Shown here one piece after another: positions 34,321-42,884 of a stretch of DNA of 64,000 bases; position 1 is the first letter of the stretch; the number at the start of each line of letters is the position of its first letter. Made by a program: the position numbers and the translations under genes. Below the pieces are notes generated by a model. That model worked only from the letters and a program-made list of their open reading frames with translations. It ran no database searches and was not told the origin of the DNA. The stretch is from Goekera deserti (GTDB lineage Bacteria; Actinomycetota; Actinomycetes; Mycobacteriales; Geodermatophilaceae). Where the stretch lies: NCBI RefSeq assembly GCF_010685995.1, contig NZ_JAAGWK010000009.1, positions 434,001 through 498,000 of the forward strand, given 5' to 3'.

Positions 34321-36375
34321 TCAGCCGGCGGTCTCGCGCACCACCGCGGCACCTCGCGCCGGCACCGTGACCTCGCCGTCGACGGTGGCGCCGGTGATCA
34401 GCTCGACGCCCCGGGCGGCCACCCGCTGCTCGGCACCCGTGTGGTCCAGGCAGAACAGGTAGGAGCGCTCGCCGTCGGCCGACACCCGCCGGACGACCTC
34501 GACCCCGGCGGGCGCCACCGCTGCGGGGCCCACGCCGACCTCCTGCAGCACCCGGTCCAGCAGCGCAGCCCACGAGGCGTCGTCCAGCTGGGTGGCGACG
34601 TACCAGGCGGCGCCACCGCCGGGCAGCGGGCGGCGGGTGACCGCCGGCTGACCGGGCAGCGGGCCGGCGGTGACCCGGGCGACCACCTCGACGTCGTCGT
34701 CGACCGTGCCCTCCTCCGACCACACCGTGCCCGCCCAGCCGTTCTCCAGCTCCAGGCGCTCCCCGGCCGGCAGCGGGTGGAACTGGTCCATCCGCACGCC
34801 GGTCAGGTCGGCGAAGGCACCGGGGTAGCCACCCGGTCGCACGTGGTCGTCCTCGTCGACGATGCCGGAGGAGCAGGTGACGACCACGGTGGCGCCCGCC
34901 GCGGCCGCGTCGGCGACGGCGGCCGCCGTCGCGTCGGTGCACAGGTGCAGCGTCGGCACGACCACGACGCGGTGGGCGGCGAGCACCCCGGCGAGGTCCG
35001 GCGTCGCCACCGGCACCACGTCGGACGTCACGCCCGCGGCCCGCAGCGCGCGGTGCACCGCCCGGCCGGCGTCGGTGTAGCCCATCAGCTCGCTGGGCCG
35101 GTTCGGTGCGTCACACGCCCACCAGGCCTGGTGGTCGAACAGCTGCGCCACGTCCGCCTGCACCCGGGTGCCGCGGACCTCGTCGATGCTCCGCAGCGCC
35201 CGGCCGAGCTCGCGGACCTCCCGCCAGAGCCGCGTGCGGGTGCCGGCGTGCGGCAGCAGCGCGGAGTGGTACTTCTCCGCCCCGGCCACGCTGGCCCGCC
35301 ACTGGAAGAAGCAGACCCCGTCGGCGCCCCGCGCCACGTGCACCAGGCTGTCCCGCAGCGTCTCGCCGGGTCGCTTGGCCACGTTCACCGGCTGCCAGTT
35401 GACCGCGGAGGTCGCCTGCTCCATGAGCAACCACGGCCCCCCGCCGGCCAGGCCGCGGGTGAGGTCGGCGCAGAAGGACAGCTCGGCGTGCGGGTCGGGC
35501 AGCCGGTGGTCGAGGTAGTGGTCGTTGGAGACGACGTCCTGCCCGGCCGCCCAGGTGCCGTAGTCCATCGCCCACTGGTGGCTGGTCACCATGAAGTTCG
35601 TGGTGACCGGGACCTCGGGGGTGACCCGGCGCAGCACGGAGGCCTCGGCCTCGTACTGCTCCAGCAGCGCGTCGGAGGAGAAGCGCAGGAAGTCCAGCCG
35701 CTGCGTGGGGTTGCCGGTGGCCGTCGTCCGCCGGGGCACGCCGACCTCCGCCCAGTCGCCGTAGTGCTGGCTCCAGAACGCGGTGCCCCACGCCCGGTTC
35801 AGCTCGGCCAGCCCGGCCTCGCCGGTGCCGTACCGGCGCTGCAGCCAGGCCCGGAACGCCGTCGCCGACACGTCGCAGAAGCAGTGCACGTTGTGGCAGC
35901 CCAGCTCGTTGCTCACGTGCCACATCGCCAGGGCCGGGTGCTGCCCGTAGCGGGCGGCCAGCTGCTCCACGAGCAGCAGGGAGCGTTCCCGGTAGACCGG
36001 TGAGGACGGGCACCAGGTCTGCCGGCCGCCGATGGCGTACCGGGTGCCGTCCTCGGCGACCGGCAGCACCTCCGGGTGCAGCCGCGCCAGCCAGGGCGGC
36101 GCCGACGCGGTCGCGGTGGCCAGGTCGACGCGGATCCCGCCGGCGTGCAGCAGGTCCAGCACCTGGTCCAGCCAGCCGAACTCGTACCGGCCGGGCTCGG
36201 GCTCCAGCAGCGCCCAGCTGAACACCCCGACGGTGACCAGGTCGACCCCGGCCTCGCGCATGAGGGCGACGTCCTCGACCCAGACCTCCGGCGACCACTG
36301 CTCGGGGTTGTAGTCCCCGCCGAAGGAGATCGAGTCGGTGGGCCAGCGGCCCGCCGCCGGCCGCGCCACGCTCAT
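34321..36375 (-). CDS. GH42 beta-galactosidase
   Basis: Glycoside hydrolase family 42 enzyme of 684 residues. The TIM-barrel start has FGGDYNPEQW and WALLEPEPGRYEF. The acid/base Glu lies in WHVSNELGCHNVHC, and the nucleophile Glu in LLMEQATSAVNWQPVN. The cysteines CHNVHCFCD are typical of the zinc-binding cluster of some GH42 enzymes. A trimerisation domain and a C-terminal beta domain follow. No signal peptide is seen, so it works in the cytosol on imported galactosides. Its ATG 36375 overlaps the permease stop (ATGA), so it is the last gene of the galactoside import operon. Confidence 0.95.
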   Translation of the reverse strand: MSVARPAAGRWPTDSISFGGDYNPEQWSPEVWVEDVALMREAGVDLVTVGVFSWALLEPEPGRYEFGWLDQVLDLLHAGGIRVDLATATASAPPWLARLHPEVLPVAEDGTRYAIGGRQTWCPSSPVYRERSLLLVEQLAARYGQHPALAMWHVSNELGCHNVHCFCDVSATAFRAWLQRRYGTGEAGLAELNRAWGTAFWSQHYGDWAEVGVPRRTTATGNPTQRLDFLRFSSDALLEQYEAEASVLRRVTPEVPVTTNFMVTSHQWAMDYGTWAAGQDVVSNDHYLDHRLPDPHAELSFCADLTRGLAGGGPWLLMEQATSAVNWQPVNVAKRPGETLRDSLVHVARGADGVCFFQWRASVAGAEKYHSALLPHAGTRTRLWREVRELGRALRSIDEVRGTRVQADVAQLFDHQAWWACDAPNRPSELMGYTDAGRAVHRALRAAGVTSDVVPVATPDLAGVLAAHRVVVVPTLHLCTDATAAAVADAAAAGATVVVTCSSGIVDEDDHVRPGGYPGAFADLTGVRMDQFHPLPAGERLELENGWAGTVWSEEGTVDDDVEVVARVTAGPLPGQPAVTRRPLPGGGAAWYVATQLDDASWAALLDRVLQEVGVGPAAVAPAGVEVVRRVSADGERSYLFCLDHTGAEQRVAARGVELITGATVDGEVTVPARGAAVVRETAG

Positions 36376-37280
36376 CGGTCCGACCCGGCCGTGAGGCCCG
36401 CCTGCCAGTACCGCTGCAGCGCCAGGAAGGTGACGATCAGCGGGATCACGGAGACCAGCGAGCCGGTCACCGTGAGGATCTGCAGGGACGGGTCGCGGGA
36501 GACCTGCGACTGCCAGGAGAACAGGCCGTAGGTGATCGGCCACAGCTCGGAGCTGCGCAGCATGATCAGCGGCAGCAGGAAGTTGTTCCAGATGACCACG
36601 AACTGGAACAGGAAGATCGTCACCAGCGCCGGGCTCATCAGCCGCAGCCCGACCGTCACGAACACCCGCCACTCGCTGGCGCCGTCCAGCCGGGCCGCGT
36701 CGATCAGCTCGTCGGGCACCGAGGCGGCGGCGAAGATCCGGGACAGGTACACCCCGAACGGGCTGACCACGCTGGGCAGGAAGACCGACCAGTACGTGTC
36801 GGTGAGACCCACCCGGGCGAAGATCAGGAACAGCGGGAGCGCCAGCGCCGTCGCCGGCACGAGCACCCCGCCCAGGATCAGGGTGAACAGCGCCTCCCGG
36901 CCGCGGAAGCTGTACTTGGCCAGCGCGTAGCCGGCCATCGCCGACAGGAACGTGCCGACGGCGGCACCGAGCCCGGCGTACAGCAGGCTGTTGAGGCCCC
37001 AGCGCAGGAAGATGCCGTCGCTGCGGGAGAACAGGTCGGACAGGTTCCTGCCGAGGTTCCAGGTGCTGAACAGGAAGCCGTTGGACCCGATGAGGTCCGG
37101 CTGGGTCTTCGTCGCGTTGACGACCAGCCAGTAGATCGGCACCAGGAAGTACACGGCGGCGATGATCAGCAGCACCATCGCGATGCCGATGGCCAGCGGG
37201 GAGTCGGTGGTGGAGCGGCGGCCGTCCTGCCGGGCCGAGGCCTGCGCCCGGGACGCCCGCTGCGCCAGGCTGCCGCTCAC
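36372..37280 (-). CDS. Carbohydrate ABC transporter permease (MalG/LacG-like)
   Basis: A 302-residue permease with six membrane segments after a basic N terminus. The EAA loop reads DAARLDGASEWRVFVTVGLRLM. GTG 37280 overlaps the stop of the partner permease (GTGA), and its own stop overlaps the beta-galactosidase start. It works with the MalF-like permease and the binding protein encoded upstream. No ATPase gene is present, so a shared MsiK-like ATPase is likely. Confidence 0.92.
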   Translation of the reverse strand: MSGSLAQRASRAQASARQDGRRSTTDSPLAIGIAMVLLIIAAVYFLVPIYWLVVNATKTQPDLIGSNGFLFSTWNLGRNLSDLFSRSDGIFLRWGLNSLLYAGLGAAVGTFLSAMAGYALAKYSFRGREALFTLILGGVLVPATALALPLFLIFARVGLTDTYWSVFLPSVVSPFGVYLSRIFAAASVPDELIDAARLDGASEWRVFVTVGLRLMSPALVTIFLFQFVVIWNNFLLPLIMLRSSELWPITYGLFSWQSQVSRDPSLQILTVTGSLVSVIPLIVTFLALQRYWQAGLTAGSDR

Positions 37281-38227
37281 AGCCCGGCCCGCTTGGACGT
37301 CGAGCGCAGGAAGGTCGAGGACAGGATGAACGTCGCCAGGGCGAGCACCACCGACATGGCCGCCGCCAGCGGGTAGTTGTTCGCGCTGGCGGTGTTGAAC
37401 GCCAGCAGGTTGGGCGTGAAGTCCGACGGCACGTTGGTGGAGATGGCGCGGAAGACCACCGGTTCGGTGAACAGCTGGAGCGTCCCGATGATCGAGAAGA
37501 CGGCGGTGAGGACCAGCGCCGGCAGGACGAGCGGGACCTTGATCGACCAGGCGGTGCGCAGGGCACCGGCGCCGTCGACCTTGGCCGCCTCGTAGACCGA
37601 CTGCGGGATGGCCTGCAGGGCGGCGAAGATGATCAGCATGTTGTAGCCGGTGTAGGTCCAGGTCACCACGTTGGCGATGGACCACAGGATGGTGCCGGAA
37701 CCGAGGAAGTCGATGCCGATCCCCCCGTCGTCCAGCGCCTTGACGATCGGGCTCAGCTGCGGGCTGTAGAGGAAGGCCCACATCAGCGCCGCGATGACCC
37801 CGGGGATGGCGTACGGCAGGAAGTACGCGATCCGGAAGAAGCGGTTGAGCCGGGCCGCCGTGGAGTCCAGCAACAGGGCCAGCAGCAGGGCGAACCCGAG
37901 CATCACCGGCACCTGGACGACGCCGAAGAGCAGCACCCGCCCGACACCCTCGCGGAACCCCGGGTCGCTGAAGACCCGGCCGTACTGCTCCAGGCCGGCG
38001 AACCGGGTGGTCGCCTCGCCGAAGATGCCGCCGGTGCGCTCGGTCTTGGTGAGGCTCTGCCCGATCGCATAGCAGATGGGGACGACGTAGAAGAGCACGA
38101 AGGGGACGAGGAACGGCAGGACGAAGCCGATCCACGCGCGGTTGGAGCGGCCCGGCCGACCCGTCCGCCGGCGCGCGGGGGCGCCGGCGGACGGGTCGGC
38201 CGTGGCCGGTTCGATGACGGTGGCCAC
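37277..38227 (-). CDS. Carbohydrate ABC transporter permease (MalF/LacF-like)
   Basis: A 316-residue permease with six membrane segments. The N terminus is arginine- and proline-rich, then the first helix WIGFVLPFLVPFVLFYVVPICYAI. The EAA loop is EAAKVDGAGALRTAWSIKVPL. ATG 38227 is 22 bases after the stop of the binding-protein gene. It belongs to the galactoside importer. Confidence 0.92.
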   Translation of the reverse strand: MATVIEPATADPSAGAPARRRTGRPGRSNRAWIGFVLPFLVPFVLFYVVPICYAIGQSLTKTERTGGIFGEATTRFAGLEQYGRVFSDPGFREGVGRVLLFGVVQVPVMLGFALLLALLLDSTAARLNRFFRIAYFLPYAIPGVIAALMWAFLYSPQLSPIVKALDDGGIGIDFLGSGTILWSIANVVTWTYTGYNMLIIFAALQAIPQSVYEAAKVDGAGALRTAWSIKVPLVLPALVLTAVFSIIGTLQLFTEPVVFRAISTNVPSDFTPNLLAFNTASANNYPLAAAMSVVLALATFILSSTFLRSTSKRAGL

Positions 38228-38249
38228 GATGCTTCGGGTGTCGGCCGGG

Positions 38250-39587
38250 TCAGTCCGCGACCGGGACGCCCTGCGCCTCGAGCGACTCGCGCGACGCGGA
38301 CTCGGCAGCGGTGAGCGTGTCCACCAGGGTGCCCTGGCCGTTGAGCGCGTCGGTGAAGCCGTCGCTCATGGCGGTGTAGGTGTCGGTCATGGTCGGACCC
38401 CACGTGAAGTCGGTGTCGACCTCGCCGGCGGCGGCGTTGAAGACGTCGAAGATCGTCTGGCCGCCGTAGAACTCGATGCCCTGCTCCAGGGCGGGCAGGT
38501 CGGCACCGGCGGTCGCGGCCGGGTACAGGCCACCCAGCTCGTTCTCCAGCGCCAGCGCCTCGGGGTCGGTGTTCAGCCACAGCGCGAACTCCGCGGCCTC
38601 GGCCGGGTGGTCGCTGCTGGACAGCACCGCGGTGGTCGAGCCACCCCAGTTGCCGGCCGCCTGGTCACCCTCGGCCCACTGCGGCAGGTCGGCGACGGCC
38701 CACTTCCCGGTCGTGGAGGCGGCGTTGTCGCGGATGGTGGAGTAGCCCCACGCCGCCGACGGCCAGCTGGCCACCGACCCGTTGGTCCAGGCCGCGTACA
38801 GCTCCGGGGAGAAGCCCTGCAGGTTGGTGGCGACGAGGTCCTCGTCGATCATGCGCTGCCAGTACTGCGCCACCTCCTGCGCCTCGGGGCTGTCCACGGT
38901 GACCCGGACCTGGTCGCCGTCGAGCTCGAAGAGGCTGGCACCGCGCTGCCAGAGCAGACCGGTGAACCAGTTGGCGTCGGCCTGCGGGAAGTGCGTGATG
39001 TACGCGCCGGTCGCCTGCTTGAGCTGCTTGGCGGCCTCGTAGTAGGCATCCCAGGTCGTCGGCGGCGTGGTGATGCCGGCCTGGTCGAAGAGGTCCTTGC
39101 GGTAGTACAGGGCCATCGGGCCGCTGTCCTGCGGGATCGCGTAGACGCCGTCGTCGCCGAGCTTGGTCTGCTGCCAGGTCCAGTCCGCGAACTGGCCCTC
39201 GGCGTCCGCGACGCCCGGGCAGGCCGAGATGTCGGTCAGGCCGTCCTGCAGCCGGAAGCTGGACAGCGAGTCGTACTCGATCTGGCTGAGGTCCGGGGAC
39301 GTGCCGGCCTCCAGGCCGTTGAACAGGTTGTTGTACGTGCCCGCGTTGCCGGCCGGGGTCTCCTGCACCGTCACCTGGATGTCCGGGTTCTTCTGGTTCC
39401 ACAGCTCGACCACCTGGTCCATCCCGGGCACCCAGGTCACGAACGTCAGCTCGACGTCCTCACCCGACGGCTCGCACGCGGCCGCCGAGCCGCTGCCGCC
39501 GTCCGCGTCGTCACCACCACCGCCGCAGGCGGAGAGCAGGACCAGGGGGACGGCGGCGAGGGCCGCGGTCAGGGTGCGCCGGTACAT
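38250..39587 (-). CDS. Sugar ABC transporter substrate-binding lipoprotein
   Basis: Family 1 solute-binding lipoprotein of 445 residues. The Sec signal peptide YRRTLTAALAAVPLVLLSAC ends in a lipobox with Cys at about residue 21. The body has VTWVPGMDQVVELWNQKNPDIQV, QDSGPMALYYRKDLFDQAG and the tryptophan-rich SAAWGYSTIR typical of oligosaccharide binders. ATG 39587 has GGAG eight bases upstream. It lies between the alpha-galactosidase and permease genes, so the inferred ligand is an alpha- or beta-galactoside, such as raffinose, melibiose or lactose. Confidence 0.92.
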   Translation of the reverse strand: MYRRTLTAALAAVPLVLLSACGGGGDDADGGSGSAAACEPSGEDVELTFVTWVPGMDQVVELWNQKNPDIQVTVQETPAGNAGTYNNLFNGLEAGTSPDLSQIEYDSLSSFRLQDGLTDISACPGVADAEGQFADWTWQQTKLGDDGVYAIPQDSGPMALYYRKDLFDQAGITTPPTTWDAYYEAAKQLKQATGAYITHFPQADANWFTGLLWQRGASLFELDGDQVRVTVDSPEAQEVAQYWQRMIDEDLVATNLQGFSPELYAAWTNGSVASWPSAAWGYSTIRDNAASTTGKWAVADLPQWAEGDQAAGNWGGSTTAVLSSSDHPAEAAEFALWLNTDPEALALENELGGLYPAATAGADLPALEQGIEFYGGQTIFDVFNAAAGEVDTDFTWGPTMTDTYTAMSDGFTDALNGQGTLVDTLTAAESASRESLEAQGVPVAD

Positions 39588-39642
39588 CAGGGAGGACTCC
39601 ACAACGTCGAGAGAGGGATGTGTCCCACAGGTTGCGGAGACG

Positions 39643-39656
39643 TGACGATCGCGTCA
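39643..39656. promoter_or_regulatory. Candidate operator TGACG-N4-CGTCA
   Basis: A 14-base inverted repeat lies 56 bases upstream of the binding-protein gene in a 160-base gap of the galactoside cluster, a likely place for LacI-type control. No regulator gene lies in the cluster. Confidence 0.35.
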
Positions 39657-39747
39657 ATGGGCCGTCACCAGTCCGTGATCTGCGCGGACGGCGGGGGCCC
39701 TCCCCGACCGCCGGTCGGCCGGTCGGCGAGCGGGGAGTTGCGATCCC

Positions 39748-41196
39748 TCAGGGCACGAACGGGTCCACCGGACTGTCCGCCAGCAGCCGGCGCGTGGTCT
39801 GCAGACCCCACTCGTCGAGGTCGACCAGCCGGTCGCTGCTGGCCCGCAGGCCGCTGAACCGCTCGACGACGTCCGCCCAGTCCTCCCGTCGCTCCACGTG
39901 CGGCCCGGCGACGAGGCAGTCGGCGTCGTTGACCCAGAACCGGCCCTGCTGCCAGGCCCGCCAGCGGCTGTTCTGGGCGGCCGCCCGCTGGGAGGGCTGG
40001 GACAGGTCGCCGTCCGACGGCTCGTACCGGGCGTCGATGTCCGGCCCGATCCGCATGGCGTCGACCAGGCCCACGCTGGGCAGGACCGGGGCCCCGCAGC
40101 CGAGCAGGTAGGACTCCGGTCCGATGGCCTCGCGGATCACCTCGAGCCCGCGGCGGTAGGCCGGGACGCCGGTGACGGCCGGGTCGGCGCGCTGCCCCTC
40201 CATCGCCCCGGCGTACAGGAAGTCGATCTTGAAGTAGTCGATGCCGAGGGACCGCAGCGTGCCGAACACCTCACGCAGGTGGTCCTCCACCCCGGGGCTG
40301 GTGACGTCCAGGGCAGCCAGTGCCTGGTCCCAGCCCTCCGCGGGCTCCGCCCCGCCGACCAGCCACCCGGGGTGCTCGCGCGCCGTCGCCGACCGGGCAC
40401 CCACCAGGAACGGCGCGACCCAGATGCCGGCGCGCCGGCCCCGCGCCCGGATCCGGTCGACCACGTCCGCCAGGGAGGAGAAGCGGTCGGACAGGGTCAG
40501 CCAGTCCCCGATCTCGGCCTGGTACCCGTCGTCGATCTGCACGACGTCCACGGGCAGCGCGAGGTCCTCGATCGCCTGCAGGTTCTCCTCGACGTCGTCC
40601 TGGGTGACCCGCGTGTAGTAGTGGTACCAGGAGCACCACACCGTGGGCGCCGCCCGCAGCGGCGGCACGCCCGCGGTGCGGGCCACGCCGTCGGCCCAGC
40701 GGGCCAGCGCGACGTCCAGCCGGGTCGCGCCGGCCGGTGCGGTCGCCCCGACGGGGCCCGGGTCCACGACCTGGTGCGCGCACTCCCCGGTGCTGCGCAC
40801 GACCACGTGTCCGTCCTGCACCGTGGCGGTGACCTGCGGCACCGGCCCGGCCGGGTCCACCGCGCCGAAGACGTGGACGCCCTCCCCGGTGCCCGGGTCG
40901 ACGGCCAGCAGGCCCTCCCCGCAGAAGGCGCCCTGGGGCGCCGCCCGGTCGGGGTGGTAGTTGCCCACCCGGCGGAAGTCGCTGACCGGCCGGAACGGGT
41001 CCTCGTCGAGCCGGTAGGCAGCGGTCGGGCTCCACGACTGCCAGCCGTGCTCGTAGACCAGGGCGGCGTCCGGGTCGACCTCGACCTGCACCGTCGTGGC
41101 CGCAGCACCGCCGGGCCCCTGCCCGGACGTCATCGCAGGACCGCCCGTCCGGCTCGGTGGGAGCGGGCACACGGAGGCGTCGTCATGGTCGGTCAT
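39748..41196 (-). CDS. Alpha-galactosidase, clan GH-D (GH36-like)
   Basis: A 482-residue glycoside hydrolase of the GH36/GH27 clan. The barrel begins with [19 protein letters not shown], followed by [18 protein letters not shown] and [10 protein letters not shown]. The nucleophile is the Asp in [11 protein letters not shown], and the acid/base Asp is in AMRIGPDID. The N-terminal beta part includes [11 protein letters not shown]. It is shorter than large GH36 enzymes and matches the short bacterial group. No signal peptide is seen. The start is uncertain: ATG 41196 is given, and ATG 41133 is possible; neither has a good ribosome site. It heads the galactoside cluster and would release galactose from raffinose-type sugars. 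Confidence 0.9.
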   Translation of the reverse strand: MTDHDDASVCPLPPSRTGGPAMTSGQGPGGAAATTVQVEVDPDAALVYEHGWQSWSPTAAYRLDEDPFRPVSDFRRVGNYHPDRAAPQGAFCGEGLLAVDPGTGEGVHVFGAVDPAGPVPQVTATVQDGHVVVRSTGECAHQVVDPGPVGATAPAGATRLDVALARWADGVARTAGVPPLRAAPTVWCSWYHYYTRVTQDDVEENLQAIEDLALPVDVVQIDDGYQAEIGDWLTLSDRFSSLADVVDRIRARGRRAGIWVAPFLVGARSATAREHPGWLVGGAEPAEGWDQALAALDVTSPGVEDHLREVFGTLRSLGIDYFKIDFLYAGAMEGQRADPAVTGVPAYRRGLEVIREAIGPESYLLGCGAPVLPSVGLVDAMRIGPDIDARYEPSDGDLSQPSQRAAAQNSRWRAWQQGRFWVNDADCLVAGPHVERREDWADVVERFSGLRASSDRLVDLDEWGLQTTRRLLADSPVDPFVP

Positions 41197-41261
41197 GCTG
41201 GCACGGGCCCGCCTCACGGGCCGCACCCAGGCGCCTGTCCGTGAGGCCGGGGGGCGACGCC

Positions 41262-41309
41262 GCCCAGGTGCCGGGCGAGCAGCCGGCCCAGGTACCGGGC
41301 GAGCAGCCG
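41262..41309. repeat. Tandem 24-base direct repeat, two copies
   Basis: GCCCAGGTGCCGGGCGAGCA... at 41262-41285 is repeated at 41286-41309 with one base changed. It lies in the divergent region between the alpha-galactosidase gene and rpsT and could hold paired regulatory sites or be simple slippage. Confidence 0.7.
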
Positions 41310-41428
41310 GGTGTGCCGTGGTGACCACGTCACTGGTACCTTGGGAGACCGGTCCGCCGGCGGCTCGACGCTGGCCGCGGACGCACTGTCAGAAGTACAC
41401 CTCCCTGCGAGACAACCGAGGCTCACGC

Positions 41429-41689
41429 GTGGCGAACATCAAGTCCCAGATCAAGCGGATCAAGACCAACGAGATCGCGCGCCAGCGCAACGTCGCGGTG
41501 CGCTCCGCCCTCAAGACGTCGGTCCGGCGCTTCCGCACCGCGGCCGAGTCCGGTGACAAGGACGCCGCCACCACGGCTCTGCAGGCCACCAGCAAGATGC
41601 TGGACAAGGCCGCCAGCAAGGGCGTCATCCACCGCAACCAGGCCGCCAACCGCAAGTCGGCCCTGGCCAAGCGCGTCGCCGCTCTCTGA
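41429..41689 (+). CDS. rpsT: 30S ribosomal protein S20
   Basis: An 86-residue primary 16S rRNA-binding protein. The sequence [20 protein letters not shown], the helical [13 protein letters not shown] and the C-terminal [20 protein letters not shown] are diagnostic. The start is GTG 41429, giving VANIKSQ; a GAGG lies eight bases upstream. It is divergent from the sugar cluster and convergent with holA, the usual actinobacterial position next to the DNA polymerase delta subunit gene. Confidence 0.98.
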   Translation: MANIKSQIKRIKTNEIARQRNVAVRSALKTSVRRFRTAAESGDKDAATTALQATSKMLDKAASKGVIHRNQAANRKSALAKRVAAL

Positions 41690-41718
41690 CCTCCCCGCCG
41701 CGCACGCGCGGTGGTGCC

Positions 41719-41751
41719 CGAGCCCCTGTCCCCCGTCGGGACGGGGGCTCG
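41719..41751 (+). terminator. Terminator hairpin after rpsT
   Basis: CGAGCCCCTGTCCC pairs with GGGACGGGGGCTCG through one G-T pair, loop CCGTC. It lies 30 bases after the rpsT stop and is followed by TCGCGTTCC. Confidence 0.8.
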
Positions 41752-41873
41752 TCGCGTTCCCGGCCCTGGAGCGGCAGGACGGCGTGCCCGGGCCCGGCGG
41801 CGTGCGGTGCTGCCCGGCACCACTGAGCGTCGCCGAGCGGCGTGGGACCGTGCTCAGCGGCGCCGGGCGGTGC

Positions 41874-42884
41874 TCAGCGGCGAGGTGGGACCCGGCCGGC
41901 GCGGGCCGCCGACGTGTCGGAGCGGATCGCGACGATCCGGCGCACCGCCCGCTCGAGCGCGTAGTCGGCGCTGGCGGCCATGCCCTTCACGTCGGCGTTG
42001 AGCTCGGCGGTGACCACCAGCGACTGCTGCAACCCCTCGATGGACCACCCGCGGGCCTGTGACTGGGCCTTCTTCACCTTCCACGGTGGCAGCCGCAGGG
42101 TGCGGGCCAGCTCGCCGACGTCCCGGCTGCCCACCGAGGCCACCCGGGCGGCGGTGCGCACCCCGTCGGCCAGCGCGTCGGCGATGAGCACGTGCGGGAC
42201 GCCGCGGTCCAGCGCCCAGCGCAGCATCTCGATCGACCCGGCGGTGTCCCCCACCAGGACGCGCTCGGCCACGGTGAACCCGGTGACCTCGGCCTGGCCC
42301 CGGTGGAAGCGCGCGACGGCCTCGGCGTCGACCACGCCGCCGAAGTCCGAGACGAGCTGGCCGGCGGCCGCCGACAGCGAGCGCAGGTCGTTGCCGACCG
42401 CCTCCACCAGGGCCGTGACGGCGTCCGGGGTGATCCGCCCGCCGTGCAGCCGCACCTCGTTGCGCACGAAGGCGATGCGCTCACCGGCGCTGGTCACCTT
42501 CGGGCAGTCGTCGACCGCCGCCCCCGCCGCGCGGAAGACCTTCACCAGCGCCTCGTTGCGCTTGCCGCCGTTGTGCACCAGCACCAGGGTCAGCGTCGGG
42601 TCCGGGTCCTTCGCGTAGGAGGCCAGCGCGTCGACCAGGGCGCCGGCGGCCTCGTGCACCCCGGTGACCACGACCAGCCGGTGCCCACCGAACAGCGAGG
42701 GCGCCAGCGCGTCGGCCAGCGTGCCCAGCGGGAGCCCGAGCGCGGCCATCTCGTGCTCCTCGGCGTCCGGGTCGCGGGCTCGGGTGGCTGCCCGGACGGC
42801 GGCGACCGCGCGGGACCGCAGCAGCTCCTCCTCACCCAGCACGACCCGCAGCCGGGACGTCGGTTCCACCGGGGTCGCAGCCAC
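41874..42884 (-). CDS. holA: DNA polymerase III subunit delta
   Basis: A 336-residue clamp-loader subunit that opens the beta sliding clamp. Typical segments are RLRVVLGEEELLRSRAVAAV at the N terminus, LFGGHRLVVVTGV, the domain-III part PHVLIADALADGVRTAARVAS, and LPPWKVKKAQSQARGWS near the C terminus, a hallmark of HolA. GTG 42884 gives VAATPVEPTSRLRVV. The frame before it remains open for kilobases only because of GC bias. It is overlapped at its 5' end by the unusually long comEC reading frame. A 13-base sequence containing the stop codon (GTGCTCAGCGGCG) is repeated 20 bases downstream. Confidence 0.95.
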   Translation of the reverse strand: MAATPVEPTSRLRVVLGEEELLRSRAVAAVRAATRARDPDAEEHEMAALGLPLGTLADALAPSLFGGHRLVVVTGVHEAAGALVDALASYAKDPDPTLTLVLVHNGGKRNEALVKVFRAAGAAVDDCPKVTSAGERIAFVRNEVRLHGGRITPDAVTALVEAVGNDLRSLSAAAGQLVSDFGGVVDAEAVARFHRGQAEVTGFTVAERVLVGDTAGSIEMLRWALDRGVPHVLIADALADGVRTAARVASVGSRDVGELARTLRLPPWKVKKAQSQARGWSIEGLQQSLVVTAELNADVKGMAASADYALERAVRRIVAIRSDTSAARAGRVPPRR

